From the NCBI GenBank assembly GCA_035456105.1, contig DATIDV010000048.1, positions 186,001 to 250,000 of the forward strand: DNA of 64,000 nucleotides, written 5' to 3'. The notes beneath the pieces were generated by a model. It saw only the letters and a program-made list of their open reading frames with translations, did no database searches and was not told where the DNA came from. Every line of letters starts with the position of its first letter. Position 1 is the stretch's first letter. Shown in pieces: positions 19,812-28,719 of the stretch. A program made the position numbers and the translations under genes. The stretch comes from Viridibacterium sp035456105 (lineage in GTDB: Bacteria; Pseudomonadota; Gammaproteobacteria; Burkholderiales; Rhodocyclaceae).

Positions 19812-20261
19812 TCAGCCAATCACAAACAGCGGTTGGCCGAACTCGACCGGTTGGCCGTTTTCGACCAGGATGGCCTTGATCGTGCCTGATACATCGGCTT
19901 CGATCTCGTTCATCAGTTTCATAGCTTCAATCAGGCACAACGGATTGCCTTCCGAGACGCTCTGGCCTTCCTTGACGAAAGGCTCGGAGCCTGGCGATGC
20001 GGAACGGTAGAAGGTGCCGACCATTGGCGACTTGACGACGTGACCGGCTGGCAGCGCAGGCGCCGCATCGGTGGCCGGGACTGCCGGAGCAGCGACAGGG
20101 GCGGCAGCAGGCGCGGGTGCCTGCATGTAGCTGACCTGCGGGGCAGGCGCGGCTGGATGCTTGGCGATACGAACCTTTTCTTCACCTTCGGTCACTTCCA
20201 GTTCCGAGATGCCGGACTCCTGGACGAGGTCGATGAGTTTCTTGAGTTTTCGCAGATCCAT
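19812..20261 (-). CDS. accB: Acetyl-CoA carboxylase biotin carboxyl carrier protein
   Basis: 149 residues. An N-terminal dimerisation segment (MDLRKLKKLIDLVQESGI) leads through an alanine/proline-rich mobile linker to a C-terminal biotinyl domain. EAMKLMNEIEADVSG contains the biotin-accepting lysine. ATG 20261 is chosen because GGAG lies 6 bases upstream; a frame four codons longer exists. It is paired with accC downstream and preceded by aroQ, as in many beta- and gammaproteobacteria. Confidence 0.98.
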   Translation of the reverse strand: MDLRKLKKLIDLVQESGISELEVTEGEEKVRIAKHPAAPAPQVSYMQAPAPAAAPVAAPAVPATDAAPALPAGHVVKSPMVGTFYRSASPGSEPFVKEGQSVSEGNPLCLIEAMKLMNEIEADVSGTIKAILVENGQPVEFGQPLFVIG

Positions 20262-20352
20262 GTGTTGCTCCAATTGCTGGCGGGCGTGTGGGTGCCCGGG
20301 AAAAATCTGGGTTTTACGTTATAGCCAAACGACGAATTCGGTGCGACGAGTA

Positions 20353-20877
20353 TCAGCGTGCCAGCAGGCGGTTCAGTGCGTAGTCCAGCGCCAGACGATA
20401 ACCACTGGCGCCGAGACCGCAGATGACACCTACGGCGATATCGGAAAAATACGAGTGGCGGCGAAACGCTTCGCGCGCATGCACGTTTGACAGATGTACT
20501 TCGATGAAGGGGATCTGCACGGCTGCGAACGCGTCGCGCAAGGCCACACTGGTGTGCGTGTAGCCGCCCGGATTGATGATGATGAACTCCACGCCTTCGC
20601 TGCGCGCGGCCTGCACGCGATCGATGAGCCCGCCTTCGTGATTGCTCTGGAAGGATTCGAGCTGCACGTTCATGGCGCGCGCCTGCGCTTCCATGTCGGC
20701 ATGGATATCGGCCAGCGTGGTGTGACCGTAGATTTCCGGTTCGCGCGTGCCGAGAAGGTTCAGGTTGGGGCCGTGAAGAACGAGAATGCGCGGGCGTGCG
20801 ACACCTGCTGCCTGCTTGGCAGAGGTGCTTGCGCTGCTGCTCTTCTTCGCCTTGGGCTTGCTGCTCGGACTCGTCAT
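20353..20877 (-). CDS. aroQ: Type II 3-dehydroquinate dehydratase
   Basis: Third step of the shikimate pathway, 3-dehydroquinate to 3-dehydroshikimate. The catalytic core starts ILVLHGPNLNLLGTREPEIYG, with QSNHEGGLIDRVQ, then INPGGYTHTSVALRDA and PFIEVHLSN, all type II hallmarks. The 174-residue frame has a ~28-residue lysine/serine/alanine-rich N-terminal extension before the core. The family is normally about 145-150 residues, so either the extension is real or the true start lies further in. No strong ribosome site is visible. Confidence 0.96.
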   Translation of the reverse strand: MTSPSSKPKAKKSSSASTSAKQAAGVARPRILVLHGPNLNLLGTREPEIYGHTTLADIHADMEAQARAMNVQLESFQSNHEGGLIDRVQAARSEGVEFIIINPGGYTHTSVALRDAFAAVQIPFIEVHLSNVHAREAFRRHSYFSDIAVGVICGLGASGYRLALDYALNRLLAR

Positions 20878-20934
20878 GGAGCGGAGTTTGCCGCAAATGG
20901 CTGCTATCTGTCCATTATTTCGGCGTTTTGGCGT

Positions 20935-21477
20935 CTATCTCTGAGACTTGATCGAAGTTAAAAGTTGTTGTAATTCCTGCGCCAAATCAGCTTCCTTGAG
21001 GGCGCCAAGCTTCACCGACTGCAGGCTGCCATCCGCGCGGATAAAGGCTGTAAAGGGCAGGGCCATGGCCTTGTTGCCGAGTTCTGCGCCGAGTGCCGAG
21101 ATCTCCATGCCGGTGATCGGCAGCGGGTAACTTGTCGCGTTCGTGCTGCGAAATGCAGCGACATGCGCCTTGTCGTCGACGCTGATGCCGACGAACTGCA
21201 CGCCGGGGGTGGCCTTGGCGCTGCTGTCGAGCAAGGGCATCTCTTCGCGACAGGGCGGGCACCAGGTGGCCCAGAAGTTCACGACGAGCGGTTTGCCTCG
21301 CCATTGCGCGAAGTCGACGTTCTTGCCGTCGCTGTCGGGTAGTTGCAGCTGCAGCAGCTTTTCGACGGCCGGCCCGTGGTCGGGCGTAGCTAAATGCCCC
21401 ACCAGCAACCAAGCGCCCGCACCGGCTAGGGCTGCGGCCAGCAATGCGGCCGCAGTCAGCAGCTTGCCTTTGAACAT
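20935..21477 (-). CDS. TlpA-like membrane-anchored thioredoxin
   Basis: 180 residues. An N-terminal signal-anchor (LLTAAALLAAALAGAGAWLL) places a thioredoxin-like domain in the periplasm. The redox motif WCPPC lies in VVNFWATWCPPCREEMPLLD, followed by VGISVDDKAHV and a cis-proline region ALPFTAFI. Likely a periplasmic thiol reductase of the TlpA/ResA type. Its ATG follows directly after the stop of the preceding nucleotidyltransferase-like gene, so the two are probably cotranscribed. Confidence 0.88.
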   Translation of the reverse strand: MFKGKLLTAAALLAAALAGAGAWLLVGHLATPDHGPAVEKLLQLQLPDSDGKNVDFAQWRGKPLVVNFWATWCPPCREEMPLLDSSAKATPGVQFVGISVDDKAHVAAFRSTNATSYPLPITGMEISALGAELGNKAMALPFTAFIRADGSLQSVKLGALKEADLAQELQQLLTSIKSQR

Positions 21478-22086
21478 TCAGCGATCTCCGCACAACAAGG
21501 CTTCGACGGCTTCGAGGCGGGCGCGCTCGGTTGTGCCGCCCGGGCCGGGCTTGCGCGAATTACGCTCGGCGATGCGATCGAAGATGGACAGACGTATCGG
21601 CGCACCGTCGTAGTCGAATTCGAGGATGGCTTCCGGTACGTCGTGGCCGCCGCGGCGCACTTCCTTGTGTTCGTAGCGCAGCGTGGTGCCGAGCAGGAAG
21701 ATTTCCACGTCCTTGGCGCTATCCGTATAGATCTCCAATTCGACGCTGGAATAGGCGCCCGCCGTGCCATTGAGCACCGTGCCGGTGAGGAAGGGGCGGA
21801 ATGGTTCAAGGATGCGCATGACCTCGGCCGCGGCGCTACGCAGCGCGAACAGGCGTTCGTGGTGGTCGTCGTCCTGATAGATGGCGAGATGTTCCTGCAG
21901 GGCTTCCTCGACCTCTGCATTGGTCGGCAGGGATTCCGCCTCGGTCAGGCCCATCTGGCGCGCGGCCTTGCGCTTGGCAAAGGCGTAGTCTTCGACGCCT
22001 TCTTCGGCAATCAGTCGCGCGGCAGCGGCAGCGATGGCGCGCCGCAGATTGTTCTGGCGTGGCAGGGCGTGCGCTCGGGTCGTCAT
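21478..22086 (-). CDS. Conserved hypothetical (putative nucleotidyltransferase-like)
   Basis: 202 residues, soluble. The N-terminal half is helical and basic (RRAIAAAAARLIAEEGVEDY), resembling a TetR-like first helix but without a clear recognition helix; the C-terminal half is beta-rich with VELEIYTDSAKDVEIFLLG. It is the sort of protein annotated as a UPF or nucleotidyltransferase next to tlpA and mpl in related bacteria. No catalytic motif is certain. Its stop abuts the tlpA-like start, and it is divergent from mpl. Confidence 0.6.
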   Translation of the reverse strand: MTTRAHALPRQNNLRRAIAAAAARLIAEEGVEDYAFAKRKAARQMGLTEAESLPTNAEVEEALQEHLAIYQDDDHHERLFALRSAAAEVMRILEPFRPFLTGTVLNGTAGAYSSVELEIYTDSAKDVEIFLLGTTLRYEHKEVRRGGHDVPEAILEFDYDGAPIRLSIFDRIAERNSRKPGPGGTTERARLEAVEALLCGDR

Positions 22087-22220
22087 GTGAAATCCTGAAA
22101 GGCTCTGACTTTGTCTCTGATCGGCTCTTGTGGCCGCGCGCGGCGGGATAGAATCCCGGCCTATTGTTACATACGGGATGGTCGGCTCAGTTGTCGACCA
22201 CCAATGGGAGCAGTCGTTTC

Positions 22221-23597
22221 ATGCATATTCACATTCTCGGCATCTGTGGCACTTTCATGGGCGGCGTGGCGCTGCTGGCGCGCTCGGCAGGATTCACCGT
22301 CACGGGCTGCGACGCCGGCGTCTATCCGCCGATGAGCACCCAGCTGGAAGAGCAGGGCATCGCGCTGATCGAGGGCTATTCGCCAGATCAGCTGGCCATG
22401 GCGCCAGACCTGTTCGTCATTGGCAATGCCGTGTCGCGCGGCAATCCCCTGCTTGAAGCGATTCTCGATCGCGGCCTGCCGTATGTCTCCGGCCCGCAGT
22501 GGCTCGCCGACAATATTCTCCAGGGCAAGTGGGTGCTGGCGGTGGCCGGCACGCATGGCAAGACGACAACGTCCTCGCTGCTCGCCTGGATTCTCGAAGA
22601 CGCGGGTCTCAATCCCGGCTTCCTGATCGGCGGCGTGCCGGGCAACTTCGGCATCTCGGCACGACTCACGGACACGCCTTTCTTCGTGATCGAGGCGGAC
22701 GAATACGACACCGCCTTCTGCGACAAGCGCTCGAAGTTCGTGCACTACCGCCCGCGCACCGTGGTGCTCAACAATCTCGAATACGACCATGCCGACATCT
22801 TTCCGGATCTGGCCGCCATCGAAACGCAGTTCCATCACCTCGTGCGCATCGTGCCGAAAATTGGCCGCATCATCGTCAACGACAGTGAAGACAGCCTCAA
22901 GCGCGTAATCGAGCGTGGCTGCTGGAGCGAGCTGGAGTGGTTCGGCGGTTCGGCGGAACAGGCCGGTCGAACCTCCTGGCAGTATGAGGAGATGGACGAG
23001 CGTGGCGACTCGATCGCCTTCATGCTTAATGGCAAGGAACAGTCTGTGAGCCGCCTGCCGCTGGCGGGGGCGCACAACCGTGCCAATGCTTTGGCCGCGA
23101 TGGCTGCGGCGCGTCACGTGGGTGTCACACCGATGCATGCCGCTGAGGCGCTGGAACGCTTCGAAGGCGTCAAGCGTCGCCTCGAGCCGCGCGGCACGGT
23201 GCGCGGTGTCACCGTGTATGACGATTTCGCGCATCACCCGACGGCTATCGCGACTACCGTTGCGGGGCTGCGCCAGCGCGTTGGCGAGCGGCGCATTCTC
23301 GCCGTGCTCGAACCGCGTTCAAACACCATGAAGCTCGGCGCCATGAAGAGCCAGTTGCCCGCCAGCCTCGCGCAGGCTGATGCCGTCTTCTGCTACGCCG
23401 GTAATCTTGGCTGGGATGCCGCTGAAGTATTTGGGTCGATGGGCGCCAAGGCGCATGTCAGCGACAACCTCGGCGCGCTGGTCGATGCGATCGTGGCCGA
23501 GGCGCGCTATGGCGACCAGATTCTCGTCATGAGCAATGGCGGCTTTGGCGGCATCCACGACCGCCTGCTCGAAGCACTCTCGCGCCGGGACGCCTGA
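22221..23597 (+). CDS. mpl: UDP-MurNAc:L-Ala-gamma-D-Glu-meso-DAP ligase
   Basis: Murein-recycling ligase that attaches recovered tripeptide to UDP-MurNAc. 458 residues. The Mur ligase N domain begins MHIHILGICGTFMGGVALLA; the ATP-binding P-loop is VAGTHGKTTTSSLLAW; EADEYDTAFCDKRSKFVHY and LNNLEYDHADIF are Mpl hallmarks; DDFAHHPTAI lies in the C-terminal domain. ATG 22221 has GGGAG about 10 bases upstream. The ~135 bases between it and the divergent gene hold a sigma-70-like TAGAAT at 22149. Confidence 0.97.
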   Translation: MHIHILGICGTFMGGVALLARSAGFTVTGCDAGVYPPMSTQLEEQGIALIEGYSPDQLAMAPDLFVIGNAVSRGNPLLEAILDRGLPYVSGPQWLADNILQGKWVLAVAGTHGKTTTSSLLAWILEDAGLNPGFLIGGVPGNFGISARLTDTPFFVIEADEYDTAFCDKRSKFVHYRPRTVVLNNLEYDHADIFPDLAAIETQFHHLVRIVPKIGRIIVNDSEDSLKRVIERGCWSELEWFGGSAEQAGRTSWQYEEMDERGDSIAFMLNGKEQSVSRLPLAGAHNRANALAAMAAARHVGVTPMHAAEALERFEGVKRRLEPRGTVRGVTVYDDFAHHPTAIATTVAGLRQRVGERRILAVLEPRSNTMKLGAMKSQLPASLAQADAVFCYAGNLGWDAAEVFGSMGAKAHVSDNLGALVDAIVAEARYGDQILVMSNGGFGGIHDRLLEALSRRDA

Positions 23598-23602
23598 CCA
23601 CC

Positions 23603-25099
23603 ATGAAGAGTCGGGATCTGCGCGAATTCATTGCGCAACTGGAAGCTCGTGGCGAACTCAAACGCATCAGCGTGCCGGTCGACACACATCTCGAAATGAC
23701 CGAGATCGCCGACCGCGTGTTGCGAGCAGGTGGGCCGGCGCTGTTGTTTGAAAAGCCGCATACACAGGGCGTGCCGCAGGCCATGCCGGTGCTCGTCAAT
23801 CTGTTCGGTACGCCACAACGTGTGGCTTACGGCATGGGCGAGGATGCCTCTGGCAAGGATGTGTGGAAGACGTCACTGCGCGAGATCGGCAAGCTGCTGG
23901 CCTTCCTCAAGGAGCCCGAGCCACCGAAAGGCCTGAAAGACGCCTGGGAGAAGTGGCCCGTCCTCAAGCAGGTGATGAACATGTCACCCAAGGAGGTGAA
24001 AAGCGCACCGTGTCAGGACGTGGTGTGGGAGGGTGAAGAAGTCGACCTCGCGCGCTTACCCATTCAGCATTGCTGGCCGGGCGATGTGGCGCCGCTGATT
24101 ACCTGGGGGCTCGTCGTCACGCGTGGCCCTGAGAAGACGCGCCAGAACCTCGGCATCTATCGCCAGCAGGTGCTCGGCAGGAACAAGGTCATCATGCGCT
24201 GGCTGGCGCATCGCGGCGGCGCATTGGATTTCCGCGATTACCAACACGCCAATCCTGGTCAGCCGTTTCCGGTTTCCGTTGTGCTGGGCTGCGATCCGGC
24301 GACGATTCTCGGCGCAGTGACGCCGGTGCCGGACAGTCTTTCGGAATATCAGTTCGCGGGTTTGTTGCGTGGTGCGAAGACCGAACTCGTGAAATGCATC
24401 GGCTCCGACCTGCAGGTGCCTGCTTCGGCCGAGATCGTGCTCGAAGGTGTGATCCACCCCGGCGAGATGGCCGTGGAAGGCCCCTACGGCGACCATACCG
24501 GCTACTACAACGAGCAGGCCGAGTTCCCGGTATTCACCATCGAGCGCATCACCATGCGCCGCGAGCCGATCTATCACAGCACCTATACCGGCAAGCCGCC
24601 GGACGAGCCTGCGATGCTGGGCCTCGCGCTTAATGAAGTGTTCGTGCCGCTGCTGCAGAAGCAGTTTCCGGAAATCAGCGACTTCTATCTGCCGCCCGAA
24701 GGCTGTTCGTATCGCATCGCCGTGGTGAGCATGAAAAAGGCCTATCCGGGCCACGCCAAGCGCGTCATGTTCGGCATCTGGAGCTTCCTGCGCCAGTTCA
24801 TGTACACCAAGTTCATCATCGTTGTGGATGATGACATCGACATCCGCTCGTGGGCGGAGGTGATCTGGGCGATCACGACGCGTGTTGATGCGACGCGCGA
24901 CACTACGCTGGTCGACAACACGCCGATCGACTACCTGGATTTCGCCTCGCCGGTTGCCGGGCTGGGCAGCAAGATGGGCATCGATGCGACCAACAAGTGG
25001 CCGGGCGAGACGCAGCGCGAATGGGGCACGGCCATCGTCATGGACGAGGCCGTCAAGACGCGCGTGGATGAGATGTGGGCGTCGCTCGGCTTGACGTGA
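23603..25099 (+). CDS. ubiD: 3-polyprenyl-4-hydroxybenzoate decarboxylase
   Basis: Prenylated-FMN-dependent decarboxylase of ubiquinone biosynthesis. 498 residues, full length. Core elements include GIYRQQVLGRNKVIMRW (prFMN/metal site), PAEIVLEG-type segment PASAEIVLEGVIHPG, EGPYGDHTGYYN and a C-terminal DDDIDIRSWAEVIWA. It begins 5 bases after mpl and is likely in its operon. The flavin prenyltransferase partner UbiX is not in this window. Confidence 0.97.
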   Translation: MKSRDLREFIAQLEARGELKRISVPVDTHLEMTEIADRVLRAGGPALLFEKPHTQGVPQAMPVLVNLFGTPQRVAYGMGEDASGKDVWKTSLREIGKLLAFLKEPEPPKGLKDAWEKWPVLKQVMNMSPKEVKSAPCQDVVWEGEEVDLARLPIQHCWPGDVAPLITWGLVVTRGPEKTRQNLGIYRQQVLGRNKVIMRWLAHRGGALDFRDYQHANPGQPFPVSVVLGCDPATILGAVTPVPDSLSEYQFAGLLRGAKTELVKCIGSDLQVPASAEIVLEGVIHPGEMAVEGPYGDHTGYYNEQAEFPVFTIERITMRREPIYHSTYTGKPPDEPAMLGLALNEVFVPLLQKQFPEISDFYLPPEGCSYRIAVVSMKKAYPGHAKRVMFGIWSFLRQFMYTKFIIVVDDDIDIRSWAEVIWAITTRVDATRDTTLVDNTPIDYLDFASPVAGLGSKMGIDATNKWPGETQREWGTAIVMDEAVKTRVDEMWASLGLT

Positions 25100-25122
25100 G
25101 CGGCAGCAGAGCCCGCTGCCGT

Positions 25123-26595
25123 CTAGTTCTTGCTCTTCCCTTTTGCGAGCACCGGCCGCGCACCACCTTGCTCGGCAAAATTCACTGCGGCAATCGTCGC
25201 AGCTTCCGCCAGTTCGGCGCGGGGGTCATTGATCATCAGCACGAAGACCTGCCATTGCCCGGCAACATCCTGTACGAAGCCTGCGGTGGCCATCACGTCG
25301 TTGAGCGAGCCGGTTTTCAGGTAGGCGCGGCCTGACACTGCCTGTGCGCCGAAGCGGCGGCGTGCCGTGCCGTCTTCGCCCGCAATGGGCAGCGAGGCGA
25401 CCAGATCGGGCATGCGCGGGCTGCGCCACATCATCTGCAACATATTGCCGAGACTCGCGGCGCTAATGCGCTCGCGGCGTGACAGGCCAGAGCCGTTCTC
25501 GAGGACGAGGCCGCTCTGGTCGATCTGGCGCAGGCTCAGCCAGTCGCGAATGCGTTGCGCGCCTTGTGCCGGGGTGAGGGGCTGGCGCGGCTCGCTCGTC
25601 AGTGCCGTCAGGCCGAGCGTGAGGAAGACGTGGCGCGCCATGACGTTATTCGAATACTTGTTCATGTCGCGCAGCACTTCGCTCAGTCCGGGTGAGCGCC
25701 ATGTCGCCACTGGGGCGCTGTCGGTCGGGGCGATGCCTTCGCGCACAGAGCCGCTGAGGTTGCCGCCCATCTCGGCCCACATCGCGCGAAACACATTGCC
25801 GGCCAGTCGCAGGCCGTCGTGCATGGCGAGGTTGAGCTGCTTTTCGCCGCAGCTGGCCGGCATGCTGCCGGTCAGTTTCAGTCTTTGCATGTCACCTTGC
25901 GCAAGCACTTCGCTGCGCACATTGCTACGCCAGTCTCCACACACTCCGGCCGTTGCGATCAGCTTGTTGTCGATGACGAAGGGCGCGAGAGGAACGAGGC
26001 TGATGGCCTGTATCGGAGTGCCGACTGCGGCGGGCGTCAGGCGTACGCTGATGGCCTTGAAGTTGATCAACAGTGCATCCGGGGTGGCGTTGTAGGCGCG
26101 CATTGGCTGATCATCAAAGTCTTCGCTGCCGATGGGCGCAAACAGGCTGCGATCGATCACGAGGTCGCCGCGAATCTCGCGCAGACCCCGGCTGCGCAAT
26201 TCACGCAGGAAGTTGCCGAAACGATCCCAGGTGAGGGCCGGATCGCCACCACCGCGCAGCACCAGATTGCCGTTGAGCACGCCATCGCGCAGCTCGCCCT
26301 GTACGTAGGCATCGGTGCTCCAGGTGTAGCTGGGGCCGAGCACTTCAAGCGCCGCGCTGCTGGTCACAAGTTTCATGACCGAGGCCGGATTGAAGGGCTC
26401 GGCGACATTGTGCTGCAGCGTTGGCGCGCCACCGTTGGCGGGAGCCATCCACAGTGCGACGTGGCTGGCGGGAATGCCGACGTTTTTCAAGGCGGCGGCC
26501 ACCGCATCCGGCAGCACGGCAAAGGCGTTCAGGCTGGCGCAGGACAAGCCCACAGCCGCGAGTACGCGGGCATGACGAAGCACGCGCTGGATCAT
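25123..26595 (-). CDS. dacB: D-alanyl-D-alanine carboxypeptidase/endopeptidase (PBP4-like)
   Basis: Periplasmic class-C low-molecular-weight penicillin-binding protein trimming and opening peptidoglycan cross-links. 490 residues with a signal peptide (VLAAVGLSCASLNAFA). Catalytic motifs: PASVMK (SxxK, near residue 70), YSNNVMAR (SxN) and LKTGSLNDV (KTG). The insertion between the first two motifs is typical of PBP4. Its ATG overlaps the stop of the LysR gene (ATGA), so both are transcribed together. Confidence 0.94.
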   Translation of the reverse strand: MIQRVLRHARVLAAVGLSCASLNAFAVLPDAVAAALKNVGIPASHVALWMAPANGGAPTLQHNVAEPFNPASVMKLVTSSAALEVLGPSYTWSTDAYVQGELRDGVLNGNLVLRGGGDPALTWDRFGNFLRELRSRGLREIRGDLVIDRSLFAPIGSEDFDDQPMRAYNATPDALLINFKAISVRLTPAAVGTPIQAISLVPLAPFVIDNKLIATAGVCGDWRSNVRSEVLAQGDMQRLKLTGSMPASCGEKQLNLAMHDGLRLAGNVFRAMWAEMGGNLSGSVREGIAPTDSAPVATWRSPGLSEVLRDMNKYSNNVMARHVFLTLGLTALTSEPRQPLTPAQGAQRIRDWLSLRQIDQSGLVLENGSGLSRRERISAASLGNMLQMMWRSPRMPDLVASLPIAGEDGTARRRFGAQAVSGRAYLKTGSLNDVMATAGFVQDVAGQWQVFVLMINDPRAELAEAATIAAVNFAEQGGARPVLAKGKSKN

Positions 26596-27461
26596 GCGAT
26601 CAGCGCCTCGAAGGCCAGCGCTGCCTGGCTGATGGGGCGGCGCGGCAGGCGCAAGCGGTACAGCTCGCGCGTCAAATCACCGCTGCTGAGCTTGAGCTCG
26701 GACACCTTGCCCAGCGCGATCTGATCCTCGGCACAGATGCGCGGCACCATGCCGAGACCCAGCCCGGCGACGACGCTCTGCACGATGGCCTCATTGCTGC
26801 CGACTTCCTGCACGCGACCGATGGCGATACCCAGACGGGATAGTTCGCGCTCGACCACTTCGCGACTGCCCGAGCCAGGTTCACGCAGGATCCAGGTGCG
26901 GTGGTTGAGCTTGGCCGCATCAATCGCCTTGTTGCCCTGCTGGCTATCGCGTGGCGCGACGATAACCATGCGCTCCTCGCGCCAAGGGCGCTGCTCGAGT
27001 CGTTCGTCATCGACGGGCCCTTCGACCAGAGCGACGTCCACCACGGTATCAAGCAGCCACTGTGCAACGGCTTGCGTATTGCCGGACTGTACGCGCACCG
27101 TCACGCCGGAATGTTCGCGCACGAAGGCGGCAATCAGCGGTGGCAACCAGTAGGCGGCAATCGTCGTGCTGGCGCCAATGACCAGCGTGCCGCGATCCAT
27201 CGCGTAGAAAGCTTGTACCGCGTCCACGGCTGCATGCTCCAGCGCGAAGATGTCTTTCGCATACGCATACAGGACCTTGCCGGGCTCGGAGAGCTGGAAC
27301 TGGCGCCCGCCGCGATCGAGCAGCACTACGTCAAGCTGCGATTCGAGTTCGCGCACGGCCTTGGACACGGCCGGCTGGCTGACTTCCAGCGCCTCCGCGG
27401 CACGCGAAAAGCTCTGGTTCTCGACAACGGTGGCGAACATGCGCAGCAGGTGGAGGTTCAT
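26592..27461 (-). CDS. LysR-family transcriptional regulator
   Basis: 289 residues. N-terminal winged helix-turn-helix: NLHLLRMFATVVENQSFSRA, then EVSQPAVSKAVRELE, RGGRQFQL; the C-terminal domain is a periplasmic-binding-protein-like effector domain (TLVIGASTTIAAYWLPPLI). The effector-binding pattern resembles CysL/YeiE-type regulators, but the target is not evident. Unusually for LysR genes it is not divergent from a neighbour; it runs straight into dacB with a 4-base overlap. Confidence 0.9.
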   Translation of the reverse strand: MNLHLLRMFATVVENQSFSRAAEALEVSQPAVSKAVRELESQLDVVLLDRGGRQFQLSEPGKVLYAYAKDIFALEHAAVDAVQAFYAMDRGTLVIGASTTIAAYWLPPLIAAFVREHSGVTVRVQSGNTQAVAQWLLDTVVDVALVEGPVDDERLEQRPWREERMVIVAPRDSQQGNKAIDAAKLNHRTWILREPGSGSREVVERELSRLGIAIGRVQEVGSNEAIVQSVVAGLGLGMVPRICAEDQIALGKVSELKLSSGDLTRELYRLRLPRRPISQAALAFEALIA

Positions 27462-27469
27462 CGTTTCAG

Positions 27470-27540
27470 TGAGGAGTGAGGAGTCAGGAGGGGGCTGTGA
27501 TGGGCAGTTTACTCCTCACTCATAACTCCTTACTCCTCTC
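27470..27540. repeat. GAGGAGT-type inverted short repeats
   Basis: Copies of GTGAGGAGTGAGGAGT (27470-27490 region) face copies of ACTCCTCACTCATAACTCC (from 27510 on), giving an imperfect hairpin with a ~20-base centre. It lies in the short gap between the LysR start and the ubiH stop. Such GAGGAGT/ACTCCTC stem-loops occur as dispersed small repeats in betaproteobacteria. It may act as a terminator after ubiH or as a miniature mobile repeat. Confidence 0.6.
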
Positions 27541-27546
27541 TGCATC

Positions 27547-28719
27547 TCAGGGCCAGGCGCGTGCGCCGAAGATCATGCGCTTGGCAACGAAATGGCGCAG
27601 CGGCGGCAAGACGTCGAGGGCCAGCAGACCGGCACCGCGCGCATGGCCAAGCAGGGTGTTGTCATTCGAGAACAGGCGCACCAGGCTGTCGGTGAAGCCG
27701 GCCGTGCCCCAGCGGTCGGCGCGGCGGCGGCGGGCGTGACGCGCGAGCACATCAGCCGCGCCCGCATCGCTGGCGCCACGCAAGGTCTCGGCAAGCTCCC
27801 ACACATCGCGCAGGCCCAGATTGAAGCCTTGCCCTGCGACCGGGTGGAGGGTCTGCGCGGCGTTGCCGAGCCACACGGTGCGCGCGCCGACCGTTGTGCG
27901 GCGCAGGCGCAGGGTGAGCGGGTAGCTGCTGCGCTCGCGCACATCGGCGAGGCGCACATTGCCGCCGAAGGCTGCATGCAGGCGTGCGAGCAGGGTAGCG
28001 TCGTCGAGGGTCTTGAGTTCCGCCAGTTGAGTCGGGCTGACAGTCCACACCACGGCGTAGTCGCGGCCCAGCGGTAACAGGGCGATCGGGCCGTCGGGCG
28101 TGAAGCGTTCGCGGGCGAGGTTGTTGTGGCCGCCAACTGGCATCGCGCGCAACAGCAAGGCGTGCTGCTCATAGTCGCGCGCGACGAGCTTTGCATCGTC
28201 GTTGGTGCTGATGCCGCCTTCGCAGCACACGGCCAGACTGCCGATGACGCTGCGTGTTTCGCCTGAAGCATTGTGGAGGCCGAGCGTGATGTGATCAGGC
28301 GCTGCAGCGAAGCTTTCGACACGTGCATCGAATTCGACGTGCAGCTTTTGCGCGGTGAGGCGCTCGCGCAATGCCGCGATCAGTGCGCTGGCGGGCAGTA
28401 CGTAGCCGAGTGCAGGCAGACCGTATTCTGCATGGCGCAGTTCGGTACGGCCGAGCGCGCCGCGCTGCGAGATGTGGATGGTCTCGATCGGTGTTGCCGC
28501 TCCTGCAGGCCAGGCGCCGAGGGTTTCGAGCAACTGGCGGCTGCCGTGCGACAGAGCGAGCACGCGCGTGTCCTGACTCGCCGCGTCTGCCGGGCGGGCA
28601 TCGAGTATGCGTACCGCATGGCCTTGAGAGGCAAGCCGCAAGGCGGCGGCGAGTCCGATCGGCCCGGCGCCGATGACGAGGATATCGCCTGCGGTGGTGC
28701 GGGATTCAGCGACGGTCAT
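27547..28719 (-). CDS. ubiH: Ubiquinone biosynthesis hydroxylase, UbiH family
   Basis: FAD-dependent aromatic-ring hydroxylase of ubiquinone synthesis. About 390 residues. The dinucleotide-binding motif is DILVIGAGPIGLAAALRLAS; the second FAD motif GNAAQTLHPVAGQGFNLGLRD is characteristic of UbiH. ATG 28719 overlaps the pepP stop (ATGA). The pepP-ubiH order is conserved in many proteobacteria. Which ring position it hydroxylates cannot be told from sequence alone; a second paralogue lies at 37975. Confidence 0.92.
   Translation of the reverse strand: MTVAESRTTAGDILVIGAGPIGLAAALRLASQGHAVRILDARPADAASQDTRVLALSHGSRQLLETLGAWPAGAATPIETIHISQRGALGRTELRHAEYGLPALGYVLPASALIAALRERLTAQKLHVEFDARVESFAAAPDHITLGLHNASGETRSVIGSLAVCCEGGISTNDDAKLVARDYEQHALLLRAMPVGGHNNLARERFTPDGPIALLPLGRDYAVVWTVSPTQLAELKTLDDATLLARLHAAFGGNVRLADVRERSSYPLTLRLRRTTVGARTVWLGNAAQTLHPVAGQGFNLGLRDVWELAETLRGASDAGAADVLARHARRRRADRWGTAGFTDSLVRLFSNDNTLLGHARGAGLLALDVLPPLRHFVAKRMIFGARAWP

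Noticed and set aside
22167..23237. 356-codon - strand frame across mpl
   Set aside because: Antisense shadow of mpl with no independent motif.
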